Shown here piece by piece: positions 24,033 to 32,096 of a stretch of 64,000 bases of DNA. The translations under genes and the position numbers were made by a program. The notes beneath the pieces are model-generated. The model was given only the letters and a program-made list of their open reading frames with translations. It was not told where the DNA came from and did not search any database. Origin of the DNA: Burkholderiales bacterium (GTDB lineage Bacteria; Pseudomonadota; Gammaproteobacteria; Burkholderiales; SG8-41); the NCBI GenBank assembly GCA_019751125.1, contig JAIENU010000117.1, positions 1 to 64,000 on the forward strand, given 5' to 3'. The number at the start of each line of letters is the position of its first letter. Position 1 is the first letter of the stretch.

Positions 24033-25142
24033 ATGAAAAAAGACCCGAAAAAAATCGGCCTTGCCATCATCGGTGCCGGTCGTGTCGGCCTGATCCGCGC
24101 TGAACTCGCGGCCCGGCATCCTTCCGTGGGCTGGATCGGCATCGCCGAGAAAAACCCCGAGCGCGGCGAGATCGTCCGCGAAAAATGCGGCGGCGATTTC
24201 CTGACCACCGATTTCCGCGAGCTGCTGTCCCGCCCCGAAGTCAACGCGGTGGCGGTGTGCACCGACGAACACCTGCACGTCGACCCGGTGATCTTCGCCG
24301 CCGAGCGCAAGCTGCCGATGCTGATTGAAAAGCCGCTCGCCACCGACCTCGGCGAATCCGCCGAGACGCTGGCCGCGATCGAGAAACACGGCGTCGACGC
24401 GGTGATCGGCTACACCCAGCGCTTCCGCCGCCGCTGGCTGGTGGCCAAGGAAAAGGTGCGCACCGGCTCGCTCGGCGACGTGACGATGGTCACCTCGCGC
24501 GCTTTCATGAACCGCCTGGTCGCGATCGACAACTACAAGCGCAGTGACAACCGTGCCGAGGTGACGCCGATGGTGATCTCCGGCACCCACGCGCTGGATG
24601 TGGTGATGTGGCTGATGGAAGCCAAGAAGCCGGTCGAAGTCTACGCGCGCTCGGTGAACAAGGCGCTGGGCCCGACCTGGCAAGGGGTTGACGGCACCGG
24701 CTACACCATCACCTTCGACGACGGCGCGATCTACCACGGGGTCATTTCCTGGGCACTGCCCGAAATCTGGCCCGGTGCGGTATACAGCCTGGAAGTCGGC
24801 GCGGTTGGCACCGAGGGTGTGCTCACCATCGATGACACCCACCGCGACATCGTGCTGGCCACCAACCTGATCCAGGCCGAAGGTTATGCACCGGACAAGC
24901 GCCGCCACGTCGATTTCCTGACCAGTTACCCGGTCGGCGACATGGCACTGGGTGAACTGCGCGGCCCGATGCGCGAGGAAACCAACTCCTGGCTGAACCG
25001 CGTATCGCTGGGCGTGCCGACACAACACGCCACCGCCGCCGAAGGCCATAATCGCCTGATGCTGACCAAGGCCATCGACCTGTCGGCCAAACTGAAGCGC
25101 CCGGTGTCGCTGCCGATCGCGCCCGGTGACGAAAAGATCTAG
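24033..25142 (+). CDS. Gfo/Idh/MocA-family oxidoreductase (paralogue 2)
   Basis: 369 residues. The N-terminal dinucleotide-binding motif IGLAIIGAGRVGLIRAEL and the LIEKPLATD motif place it in the family. The ISGTHALDVVMWLMEAKKP segment carries the active-site His. DDTHRDIVLATN matches the equivalent DDTHRDVMLNT of paralogue 1, so these two are closer to each other than to the others. An inositol- or cyclic-polyol-type dehydrogenase role is possible. Confidence 0.9.
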   Translation: MKKDPKKIGLAIIGAGRVGLIRAELAARHPSVGWIGIAEKNPERGEIVREKCGGDFLTTDFRELLSRPEVNAVAVCTDEHLHVDPVIFAAERKLPMLIEKPLATDLGESAETLAAIEKHGVDAVIGYTQRFRRRWLVAKEKVRTGSLGDVTMVTSRAFMNRLVAIDNYKRSDNRAEVTPMVISGTHALDVVMWLMEAKKPVEVYARSVNKALGPTWQGVDGTGYTITFDDGAIYHGVISWALPEIWPGAVYSLEVGAVGTEGVLTIDDTHRDIVLATNLIQAEGYAPDKRRHVDFLTSYPVGDMALGELRGPMREETNSWLNRVSLGVPTQHATAAEGHNRLMLTKAIDLSAKLKRPVSLPIAPGDEKI

Positions 25143-25201
25143 TTCCAGACGCGCAGCGCACGATCAGAAACAGTCAATAATTATCAATAAAATCAACGGC
25201 T

Positions 25202-25207
25202 TATAAT
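25202..25207 (+). promoter_or_regulatory. Possible -10 box (TATAAT) upstream of the TTT receptor gene
   Basis: A perfect TATAAT lies 34 bases before the ATG at 25241, in an AT-rich stretch of an otherwise GC-rich region. No good -35 is apparent at 16-18 bases spacing, so the assignment is tentative. Confidence 0.35.
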
Positions 25208-25240
25208 AATTCACCGTTCCATCCCGAGGAGGAAGCACCG

Positions 25241-26239
25241 ATGAACGCCAAAACCGCAGTGCTGCTTGCCGCATCCCTGAGCCTGATTGCCCCTGCTCTC
25301 GCCTGGTCGCAGGCAAAAGGTGCGCAGACAAAAACCGACTACCCGAACCGGCCGGTGCGGATGATCGTGCCCTTTGCGCCGGGCGGCGCATCCGACTTTG
25401 TCGGCCGCATCATCCAGGCGCCGCTGGTTGAAATCCTCGGCCAGCAGGTGGTCATCGAAAACCGCTCGGGTGCTGCCGGCAACATCGGCGTCGAGTATGC
25501 GGTGCGCGCAAGCCCCGATGGCTACACCTTCCTGCTCGGCAACGTGGGTTCGATCGCGATCAACCCGAACTACTACACCAAGTTCCCGTACCGGCCGCTG
25601 AAGGATCTGGTCGCGGTGTCGCAGGTGGTCGATGTCCCGGGCAGTCTGGTCGTGCACCCCACGGTTCCGGCAAAGAACGTGAAGGAGCTCATCGGCCACT
25701 TGAAGGCCAATCCGGGCAAGCTCAACTTCGGCTCGCCCGCGCCGAGCAGCGCCAACTCCCTGGAAGCCAAGATGTTCCTGATGCTGACGGGCACCAACGC
25801 CACCGAAGTGCCCTACAAAGGCGGCGCCGGCCCGGCCACCGTCGGCCTGCTTGCCAACGAGGTGCAGTTCATGTTTGCCACGTTCAGCTCGACGGTGAAC
25901 TTCTCCAAGCAGGGCCGGCTGCGCATGCTCGGCATCATCGCGCCCGAACGTAATGCCGCCTACCCGGAGGCACCCACGATGAAGGAACAGGGCTTCGACA
26001 TGGTGGTCGGCTCCTGGCAGGGCGTGTTCGTCCCCGCCGGCACGCCCCGCCCCGTGGTGAACCGGCTGTTTGAAGCCACCCAAAAGGCGATGAAGGACCA
26101 GGGCGCCATCAAGCGGCTCAACGACGGCGGCGTGCCGGCCATCGTCAGCGCCTCGCCTGAGGACTTCAACAAATTCGTCAAGTCGGAAACCGAGCGTTTC
26201 GGCAAGGTCATCCGCGAAGCCAAGATTCAGACCGAATAA
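25241..26239 (+). CDS. Tripartite tricarboxylate transporter (TTT/Bug) periplasmic receptor
   Basis: 332 residues with a strong GAGGAGGAAG ribosome site. The signal peptide (AVLLAASLSLIAPALAWSQA) is followed by YPNRPVRMIVPFAPGGASDFVGR, the classic Bug receptor N-terminal strand and loop, and VEVPYKGGAGPATVGLLANEVQ in the second half. It binds a carboxylate in the periplasm. It is followed by an LLM oxidoreductase and a two-component monooxygenase, which probably use the same imported substrate or its products. Confidence 0.92.
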   Translation: MNAKTAVLLAASLSLIAPALAWSQAKGAQTKTDYPNRPVRMIVPFAPGGASDFVGRIIQAPLVEILGQQVVIENRSGAAGNIGVEYAVRASPDGYTFLLGNVGSIAINPNYYTKFPYRPLKDLVAVSQVVDVPGSLVVHPTVPAKNVKELIGHLKANPGKLNFGSPAPSSANSLEAKMFLMLTGTNATEVPYKGGAGPATVGLLANEVQFMFATFSSTVNFSKQGRLRMLGIIAPERNAAYPEAPTMKEQGFDMVVGSWQGVFVPAGTPRPVVNRLFEATQKAMKDQGAIKRLNDGGVPAIVSASPEDFNKFVKSETERFGKVIREAKIQTE

Positions 26240-26283
26240 CCCTCCACCAACCCGCATAACGATCAGCAAGCAAGGACGCCAGG

Positions 26284-27378
26284 ATGAAACTCGCCAGCTT
26301 CATGATGCCGCTGCACCCGCCCGGCAAAAACTACCCGCAATCACTGCGTGAGGACCGCGAGGCCATCATCCTCGCCGACCAGCTCGGTTACGAGGAAGCC
26401 TTTGTCGGCGAGCATGTCACGGATGTCGCGGAGACCGTCACGCACTGCATGACCTTCCTGGCGAGCCTGGCGCCGGTGACCAAGCGCATCAAGCTCGGCA
26501 CCGGCACCATCAACGTGCCGAACTCCCACCCCGCCGCGATCGCGGCGCAGGTGGCGATGCTCGACAACATGCTTGAGGGCCGATTCATCATGGGCATCAG
26601 CCCCGGCGGCCTGATGTCGGACGCCGAGGTCTTCGGCAACCTCGGCAACGACCGCAACGCGATGTTCGTCGAGGGCATCAACATGGTGCTGAAAATCTGG
26701 GAATCCGAACCGCCGTACAACCTCGAAGGCAAGTTCTGGAAGGTCACCACCGAAAAAACCATGATCCCGGAAATCGGCCAGGGCATCATCCTCAAGCCCT
26801 TCCAGAAACCGCATCCGCTGATCGTCGGCACCGTGGTCGCCCCGTTCTCCAAGGGCGTCACCGCAATGGCCGAGCGCGGCTGGCAGCCGATCTCCGCGAA
26901 CTTCCTGCTGCCGGACTGGGTGAGGACACACTGGCCCAACTATGCCGAAGGCAAGAAGAACATCGGCCAGGTCGCCAACACCGCCGACTGGCGTGTCGCC
27001 AAAAGCATCTTCGTCGCCGATGATGAAGCCACCGCGCAGCGCTACGGCAAGTCTGCCGAAGGCCCCTATCACTTCTACTTCAAGCAGCTGGTGCGCAAGC
27101 TGGTCGGCTTCGGCAACCGCGGCAACCTGTTCAAGTCGGACCAGAGCATGCCGGATGCGATGATCACGCCCGAATACGTCACCGACAAGCTGGTCATCGC
27201 CGGCACCGTCAACAATGTGGTGGAGCAGATCCTCGCCTTCCGCGAGCAGGTCGGTGATTTCGGCACCCTGGTCTATGCCATGCACGACTGGATGGACCCG
27301 GCGCTGGCCAGGCGCTCGATGCAACTGATGGCCGAACAGGTGATGCCGAAAGTCAACGCCGCCCTCGGCAAATCCTGA
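26284..27378 (+). CDS. LLM-class flavin-dependent oxidoreductase (luciferase-like monooxygenase)
   Basis: 364 residues. The bacterial luciferase-like TIM barrel is recognisable from AIILADQLGYEEAFVGEHVTD, KLGTGTINVPNSHPAAIAA, MLDNMLEGRFIMGISPGG and the C-terminal VIAGTVNNVVEQILAFREQ. The family uses reduced FMN and oxygen for Baeyer-Villiger-like or hydroxylation reactions. The flavin reductase encoded at 29607 could supply it as well as the acyl-CoA dehydrogenase-like monooxygenase. It lies in a tight rightward run with short gaps. Confidence 0.9.
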   Translation: MKLASFMMPLHPPGKNYPQSLREDREAIILADQLGYEEAFVGEHVTDVAETVTHCMTFLASLAPVTKRIKLGTGTINVPNSHPAAIAAQVAMLDNMLEGRFIMGISPGGLMSDAEVFGNLGNDRNAMFVEGINMVLKIWESEPPYNLEGKFWKVTTEKTMIPEIGQGIILKPFQKPHPLIVGTVVAPFSKGVTAMAERGWQPISANFLLPDWVRTHWPNYAEGKKNIGQVANTADWRVAKSIFVADDEATAQRYGKSAEGPYHFYFKQLVRKLVGFGNRGNLFKSDQSMPDAMITPEYVTDKLVIAGTVNNVVEQILAFREQVGDFGTLVYAMHDWMDPALARRSMQLMAEQVMPKVNAALGKS

Positions 27379-27403
27379 AACTTTCAACATAAGGGAATAC
27401 CGA

Positions 27404-28417
27404 GTGTTCAACGTCGCCGTAGTCGGCATGGGCTGGTGGGGCAAGATCATCGTCCCGCTGCTCAAGACCAGCCAGAAAATCACCGTCAGCACCGTCGTCG
27501 AAATCAATGCCGCGGGCATCGCCGATTTCGCCAGGCAGCATGGCGTCAAGGTCGTCACCAGCCTTGACGAGGTGCTGAAGGATCCATCGATCCAGGGCGT
27601 GGTGCTGTGCACGCCGCACACCCAGCACACCGAGCAGATCATCGCAGTGGCCAATGCCGGCAAACATGTGTTCTGCGAAAAACCGCTGTCGATGACCCGC
27701 GCCGACGTGCTGCGCGCGATCAAGGCCGTCAACGACAACAAGGTCGCCCTTGCCGTCGGCCACGAGCGCCGCTTCGAGCCGCCGATCATCGACCTGATGA
27801 AGGTGGTGAAGTCCGGCGAAATCGGCACGCCGCTGCAGGTTGAAGCCAATTTCAGCCAGGACAAATTCCTGACGCTGACCGCCGACAACTGGCGTCTCTC
27901 CGGCAAGGAAGCCCCGGCCGGCCCGATGACCGCCACCGGCATCCACCTGCTCGATCTTTCCGTCGGCGTGTTCGGTGAAGCCGAACGCGTGCTGGCGAGT
28001 GTCAAGCAGCTCGGCAGCCAACTGGTCAACGGCGACACGCTGGCGATCATGGTGTCGTTCAGGAACGGCGGCCATGCGCTGATCAGCGCCATCCTCGCCA
28101 CGCCTTTCGACGGCCGCTTCGCGGTGTACGGCAGCAAGGGCTGGGTTGAAGTGCGCGACAAGACCCATCCGGAAAAACCGACTGGCTGGACCTTCACCAA
28201 GGTCGTGCGCGGTGCCAATGGCGCACCCGAAAGTCGCGAGACCAGGGCCTACGAACCCGCACCCAATGTGCTGGCCAACCTTGAAGCCTTCGCCGATGCC
28301 GCCGAAGGCCGCGCGCCGTACCCGGTGCCGCAGTCGCAGATGATCGCCAACATCTCCGCGCTGGAGGCGATTTTCAAATCCGCGGCGACGCAGCAGATCG
28401 TCCCGGTCGAGTCCTGA
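27404..28417 (+). CDS. Gfo/Idh/MocA-family oxidoreductase (paralogue 3)
   Basis: 337 residues from a GTG start at 27404, 25 bases after the preceding stop; AAGGGAAT is the ribosome site. FNVAVVGMGWWGKIIVPLL is the NAD(P)-binding motif, followed by CTPHTQHTEQI, VFCEKPLSMT and GPMTATGIHLLDL. It shares the rare GWWGK sequence with paralogue 4 at 30792, indicating a recent common origin. Its stop codon overlaps the next start by one base (TGATG). Confidence 0.9.
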   Translation: MFNVAVVGMGWWGKIIVPLLKTSQKITVSTVVEINAAGIADFARQHGVKVVTSLDEVLKDPSIQGVVLCTPHTQHTEQIIAVANAGKHVFCEKPLSMTRADVLRAIKAVNDNKVALAVGHERRFEPPIIDLMKVVKSGEIGTPLQVEANFSQDKFLTLTADNWRLSGKEAPAGPMTATGIHLLDLSVGVFGEAERVLASVKQLGSQLVNGDTLAIMVSFRNGGHALISAILATPFDGRFAVYGSKGWVEVRDKTHPEKPTGWTFTKVVRGANGAPESRETRAYEPAPNVLANLEAFADAAEGRAPYPVPQSQMIANISALEAIFKSAATQQIVPVES

Positions 28418-29592
28418 TGGCCGTCGCCGCGCCCACGCATGCCGAGCTGGTCCAGCGCGCGCTGGCGCTGGTGCCCAGGCTGCGCGAGCGCGCGCCGCGC
28501 GCGGAGGAACTGCGCCGCATCCCCGACGACACGCTGGCCGACCTCCATGCCAGCGGCCTGTTCCGCATGCTGCAACCCAAACGGGTCGGCGGCAGCGAGC
28601 TGTCCTATGAAGCCATCGTCGAGCTGTGCGCGATCATCGGCCGCGGCTGCGGCTCCACCGCCTGGGTGCTGGCCAACCTTGCCAACCACCACTGGATGCT
28701 CGCGCTGTGGCCGCGCCGGGCGCAGGATGAAATCTGGGGTCCCTCGCCCGACACGCTGGTCGGTTCGGCCCTGATGTTTCCCGCCGGCCATGCCGAGCGC
28801 AGCGAGGGCGGTTACCGCCTCTCCGGCCACTGGAAGTTCTCCAGCGGCATCGACGCCTGCGGCTGGTGCATGCTCGGCGGCATCGCCCACAGCAGCGAAG
28901 GTGAACTGCCCGAATACCAGGTGTTCCTGGTGCCGCAATCCGATTACCGCATCATCGACACCTGGCATGTCGCCGGCCTGCGCGGCACCGGCAGCAAGGA
29001 TGTTGAAGTCAGCAACGTCTTCGTGCCGGCGCACCGCGCGCTGGCGGTGAAGGACATGAAAGGCGGCATCGCACCCGGCGGAGAAACCGCGGCGCTGTAC
29101 CGGCTGCCGGTGTTCGACCTGTTTCCGTACGTGGTGGCCGGCGCCGCGCTGGGCATCGCGCAGGGCGCGCTCGAAGCCTTCAGCGAGGACATCCGCCATC
29201 GCATCACCGCCTACTCGACCACGCTGCTCGCCGACTACGCCACCACGCAGTCGCGGCTGGGCCATGCCGCGGCCGCGGTCTCCGCCGCCGAGCGCATCCT
29301 GACCGGCAACTGCCGCGAAGCCATGGCCCTGGCCGCGAACGGCGTGCCCTCGCGCGACCACAAGATCCGCCTGCGCCGCGACGGCGCCTATGCCGCCCAC
29401 CTCTGCACCACCGCGGTGGACCTGCTGTTTGGCGCCGGCGGCGGTGAATTCCTCTACAACCAGCAGGTCATCCAGCGCTCGTTCCGCGATGTCCATGCCG
29501 CGAACAGCCATTACGCCCTGGCCTGGGACATCGCAACGACGATGGCCGGCAAGGACCTGCTGGGCATTGCCGCCGATTTGCCGACCCTGTAG
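28417..29592 (+). CDS. Acyl-CoA dehydrogenase-fold flavin monooxygenase (HpaH/HsaA-like, group D)
   Basis: 391 residues. The N-terminal helical domain (HASGLFRMLQPKRVGGSELSYEAIVEL), the middle beta domain with FSSGIDACGWCMLGG, and the C-terminal helices ending LLFGAGGGEFLYNQQVIQRSFRDVHAANSH match oxygenase components that accept reduced flavin rather than true acyl-CoA dehydrogenases. The next gene encodes a flavin reductase, completing a two-component system. Such enzymes hydroxylate phenolic or heterocyclic substrates or desulfurise thiophenes; which applies here is unknown. Confidence 0.87.
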   Translation: MAVAAPTHAELVQRALALVPRLRERAPRAEELRRIPDDTLADLHASGLFRMLQPKRVGGSELSYEAIVELCAIIGRGCGSTAWVLANLANHHWMLALWPRRAQDEIWGPSPDTLVGSALMFPAGHAERSEGGYRLSGHWKFSSGIDACGWCMLGGIAHSSEGELPEYQVFLVPQSDYRIIDTWHVAGLRGTGSKDVEVSNVFVPAHRALAVKDMKGGIAPGGETAALYRLPVFDLFPYVVAGAALGIAQGALEAFSEDIRHRITAYSTTLLADYATTQSRLGHAAAAVSAAERILTGNCREAMALAANGVPSRDHKIRLRRDGAYAAHLCTTAVDLLFGAGGGEFLYNQQVIQRSFRDVHAANSHYALAWDIATTMAGKDLLGIAADLPTL

Positions 29593-29606
29593 CAAAAGAC
29601 GATACG

Positions 29607-30122
29607 ATGGCCGACCACAACACACCGGCCGCGCCGGACTTCGATCCGCGCGACTTCCGCAACGCGCTGGGCCTGTTTGCCACCGGTGTGACCATCGTCA
29701 CCACGCGCACCGCCGCCGGGGATCCGATCGGCCTCACCGCCAATTCCTTCAGCTCGGTATCGCTGGCCCCGCCGCTGGTGCTGTGGAGCCTGTCGCTGCG
29801 CTCGCCCAACCTGCCCAACTTCCTGCAGGCCACGCATTTCGCGATCAACGTGCTCGCGCGCGACCAGATCGCGCTGTCGCAGCGCTTCTCGAAGCCGATC
29901 CCGAACAAGTTTGAAGGCATCGCCTGCACCGACGGCCTGGAACGGTTGCCCCTGCTTGATGGTGCCGCGGCGCAGTTCCAGTGCCGCACCGAGGCCCGCC
30001 ACTATGCCGGCGACCATGTCATTTTTATCGGCCAGGTGCTGCAGTACCGCCAAACTGAACGCGAAGCATTGGGCTATTTCCGCGGCCGTTATGCCGCAAT
30101 GAGCACGATTGATCCCACCTGA
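29607..30122 (+). CDS. Flavin reductase (two-component monooxygenase partner)
   Basis: 171 residues. FRNALGLFATGVTIVTTRTAAGDPIGLTANSFSSVSLAPPLVLW is the conserved N-terminal part of the HpaC/flavin-reductase-like FMN-binding split barrel, and the C-terminal GDHVIFIGQVLQY completes it. It reduces FMN or FAD with NAD(P)H and hands it to the oxygenase encoded immediately upstream, 14 bases away. Confidence 0.93.
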   Translation: MADHNTPAAPDFDPRDFRNALGLFATGVTIVTTRTAAGDPIGLTANSFSSVSLAPPLVLWSLSLRSPNLPNFLQATHFAINVLARDQIALSQRFSKPIPNKFEGIACTDGLERLPLLDGAAAQFQCRTEARHYAGDHVIFIGQVLQYRQTEREALGYFRGRYAAMSTIDPT

Positions 30123-30132
30123 GAGGACAGCC

Positions 30133-30762
30133 ATGACCCAGCGTATCCGCGGTATCAGCGATGAAGAAGCCACCGGCCCGGCGAAAGACCTGTTCGAAGC
30201 CTCGAACCGGATGCTCGGCCGCACCGCCAACCTGATGCGCATCATGGCGCACAGCCCCTACCTCGCGCGCTGGATGCTGCCGTTCATTGCCGCGGTGCGC
30301 CAGCCCAATGCCGGCGCGGTGTCGGATGTGCGCCTGCGCAACCTCGCGGTGCTGAAAACCTCGACGCTGAACGGCTGCAAGTATTGAACGGAACACAACT
30401 ACGTGCTTGGTCAAGCACTGGGACTGAAGGACACCGAGTTCGACGCGCTGCAGGGTGACTATCGCTCAAGCCCCCTGTTCAGCGAACGTGAAAAGGCGGT
30501 GATCGCGTGGGCGGAAGCGATGACACTGAACACGGCCAAACGCGACAACGCGGTGTGGGACGAATTGAAGCGCCATTTCAGCGATGCCGAGATTGTCGAG
30601 ATCTCGCTGATCACCGGCATGTTCAACATGATCAACCGCCTCAACGATTCCTTCCGCACCGAGCTCGAAAGCGAGGAATACAACCGGCGACAGCACGGGG
30701 CTGTAGGCGTCACCCGCGCCACGCTGGAAGAGTATGCCTGCCGCATCTGCGCGCAGAAATAA
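30133..30762 (+). CDS. CMD/AhpD-like protein with in-frame TGA at the second redox-active Cys position: candidate CxxU selenoprotein
   Basis: A single frame of 210 codons from an ATG with GAGAGG upstream, interrupted only by TGA at 30385-30387 (codon 85). The sequence around it is LKTSTLNGC82-K-Y-U85-TEHN, exactly where AhpD-like carboxymuconolactone decarboxylase-family proteins carry CxYC-TxHN. After the TGA the frame stays conserved for 124 residues (YVLGQALGLKDTEFDAL, SPLFSEREKAVIAWAEAMT, HFSDAEIVEISLITGMFNMI). A hairpin with GTGCTT/AAGCAC arms and a GGTC loop begins 15 bases after the TGA, matching the bacterial SECIS pattern. Two separate genes, or a nonsense mutation or sequencing error, are the alternatives. 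The role is likely peroxide or disulfide redox chemistry beside a flavin monooxygenase. Confidence 0.75.
30385..30418 (+). promoter_or_regulatory. TGA codon plus SECIS-like stem-loop
   Basis: TGA at 30385-30387 is followed after 15 bases by GTGCTT (30403-30408), loop GGTC (30409-30412) and AAGCAC (30413-30418): a perfect six-base-pair stem with a G and U exposed at the apex. In E. coli fdhF the SelB-binding hairpin likewise presents GGUC at a comparable distance from UGA. No fold energy was calculated. Confidence 0.65.
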
Positions 30763-30791
30763 CATAACCTTTTGATTTAATTGATAAAATA

Positions 30792-31763
30792 ATGATCAAT
30801 GCAGCCATAGTCGGTCTCGGCTGGTGGGGCAAGAACATTGCCGACGCCGTGCAGGGCAAAAGCAAAAAACTGCGCTTTGTGCACGGTGTGACGCAGGAAC
30901 TCGACGCCACCCGCGACTACGCCCAGGCCAAGGGCTTCCGCCTCTCCGCCACACTCGATGAAGCACTGGCCGATCCCCAGGTGCAGGCCGTGGTGCTGGC
31001 CACACCGCATTCGCTGCATTGCCGGCAGGTGCAGCAGGTCGCAGCCGCGGGCAAGGCCGTGTTCTGCGAAAAGCCGCTGTCGCTGACCCGCGCTGATGCA
31101 CAACGCGCCGTGGATGCCTGCAAAAAGGCCGGCGTGCCGCTGGGCGTGGGCCAGAACAAGCGCTTCTGGCCGTCGTGCACCGAGCTGCGCCGCGTCGTCG
31201 CCAGCGGCGCGCTGGGCCGCATCATGCATGTCGAGGGCCACTACTCCAACGAGCATTCGAGCAAGTTTTTCGCGCCCTGGCGCGACCTGCCCTCGGAGAC
31301 GCCGGGCGCGGGCATGACCGGCACCGGCATCCACATCCTCGACGCCTTCGCCAACATCGCCGGACCCGCCGAAAAAGTCACTGCGCAGTTCATCAGCCAC
31401 CGCGAAGGCGGCGACCCGCGCGACACGGTGTCCGTCCTCTTTAAATTCAACAACAACATCAGCGGTTTCCTCGGCGCGGTGCGCGCCTCGCCGCTGTATT
31501 TTCGCTTGCATGTCTTCGGCGACGAAGGTTCGGTCGAGGCACTGGACGAAACACGTGTCATCGTGCGGCTGAAGGGCAGCCAGACCGAAGTGAAGGATTT
31601 CCCGAAGATTGATTCAGTACTGGCGGAAATCGACGCCTTCGCAGACGCCGTGGCCGGTGTTTCGCCCTACCCGATCACGATGAACGAGATGGTCGACACC
31701 ATTGCATCCTTCGACGCGGTGATCCGCTCGATCAAGGCGGACGGCGCGCCGGTCACGCCCTGA
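30792..31763 (+). CDS. Gfo/Idh/MocA-family oxidoreductase (paralogue 4)
   Basis: 323 residues. INAAIVGLGWWGKNIADAV is the NAD(P) motif, followed by LATPHSLHCRQVQQV, VFCEKPLSLTRADAQRAV and GAGMTGTGIHILDAFANIAG. It is close to paralogue 3 across these motifs. It is the last gene of the rightward catabolic run and lies 29 bases after the candidate selenoprotein gene. The two may act in consecutive steps. Confidence 0.9.
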   Translation: MINAAIVGLGWWGKNIADAVQGKSKKLRFVHGVTQELDATRDYAQAKGFRLSATLDEALADPQVQAVVLATPHSLHCRQVQQVAAAGKAVFCEKPLSLTRADAQRAVDACKKAGVPLGVGQNKRFWPSCTELRRVVASGALGRIMHVEGHYSNEHSSKFFAPWRDLPSETPGAGMTGTGIHILDAFANIAGPAEKVTAQFISHREGGDPRDTVSVLFKFNNNISGFLGAVRASPLYFRLHVFGDEGSVEALDETRVIVRLKGSQTEVKDFPKIDSVLAEIDAFADAVAGVSPYPITMNEMVDTIASFDAVIRSIKADGAPVTP

Positions 31764-31787
31764 CCCTGGCGCCCCTCGCTGGCAGGC

Positions 31788-32096
31788 TTACAGCACCTTG
31801 CCGGACTTTTTGCGCAGGGCTTCGGGCATTTCCAGGGTATCCGGATTCCAGCCCTCGATGCGCAGGATCTCGCTGAGGCAATCCTCCATCAGCGTGTGCG
31901 CCTGCTCCGCGGCACGGGCAATGGCCTGGTGCACCTTGACATCGTTGGCGGTGTCGTTGGCGCAACCCATCTGGTATTCGTGCAATTCCCGCAGTTCAAA
32001 AATGGCGCGACAGACCTGGGCCGGGCAGGCACACTGGTAGACCAGCGCCTGGTCAATCACCTTGCTGATCTGGCCGGGTTCGAATTTCTGTTTCAT
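31788..32096 (-). CDS. Small conserved cysteine-containing protein, unknown function
   Basis: 102 residues from the ATG at 32096, which overlaps the stop of the cyclase gene as ATGA. Five cysteines occur in QCACPAQVCRAI, YQMGCAND and MEDCLSEI, a spacing that could bind a metal or Fe-S cluster. The rest is helical and acidic/basic mixed. No signal peptide. The overlap says it is made together with the signalling protein upstream, perhaps as its partner. I do not recognise the family. Confidence 0.65.
   Translation of the reverse strand: MKQKFEPGQISKVIDQALVYQCACPAQVCRAIFELRELHEYQMGCANDTANDVKVHQAIARAAEQAHTLMEDCLSEILRIEGWNPDTLEMPEALRKKSGKVL

Noticed and set aside
30403-30762. Separate gene starting at GTG 30403 downstream of the TGA
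   Set aside because: There is no ribosome site, and it would lack the conserved TEHN segment directly after the TGA. The two halves together make one complete family member, so recoding (or a point mutation) explains it better.
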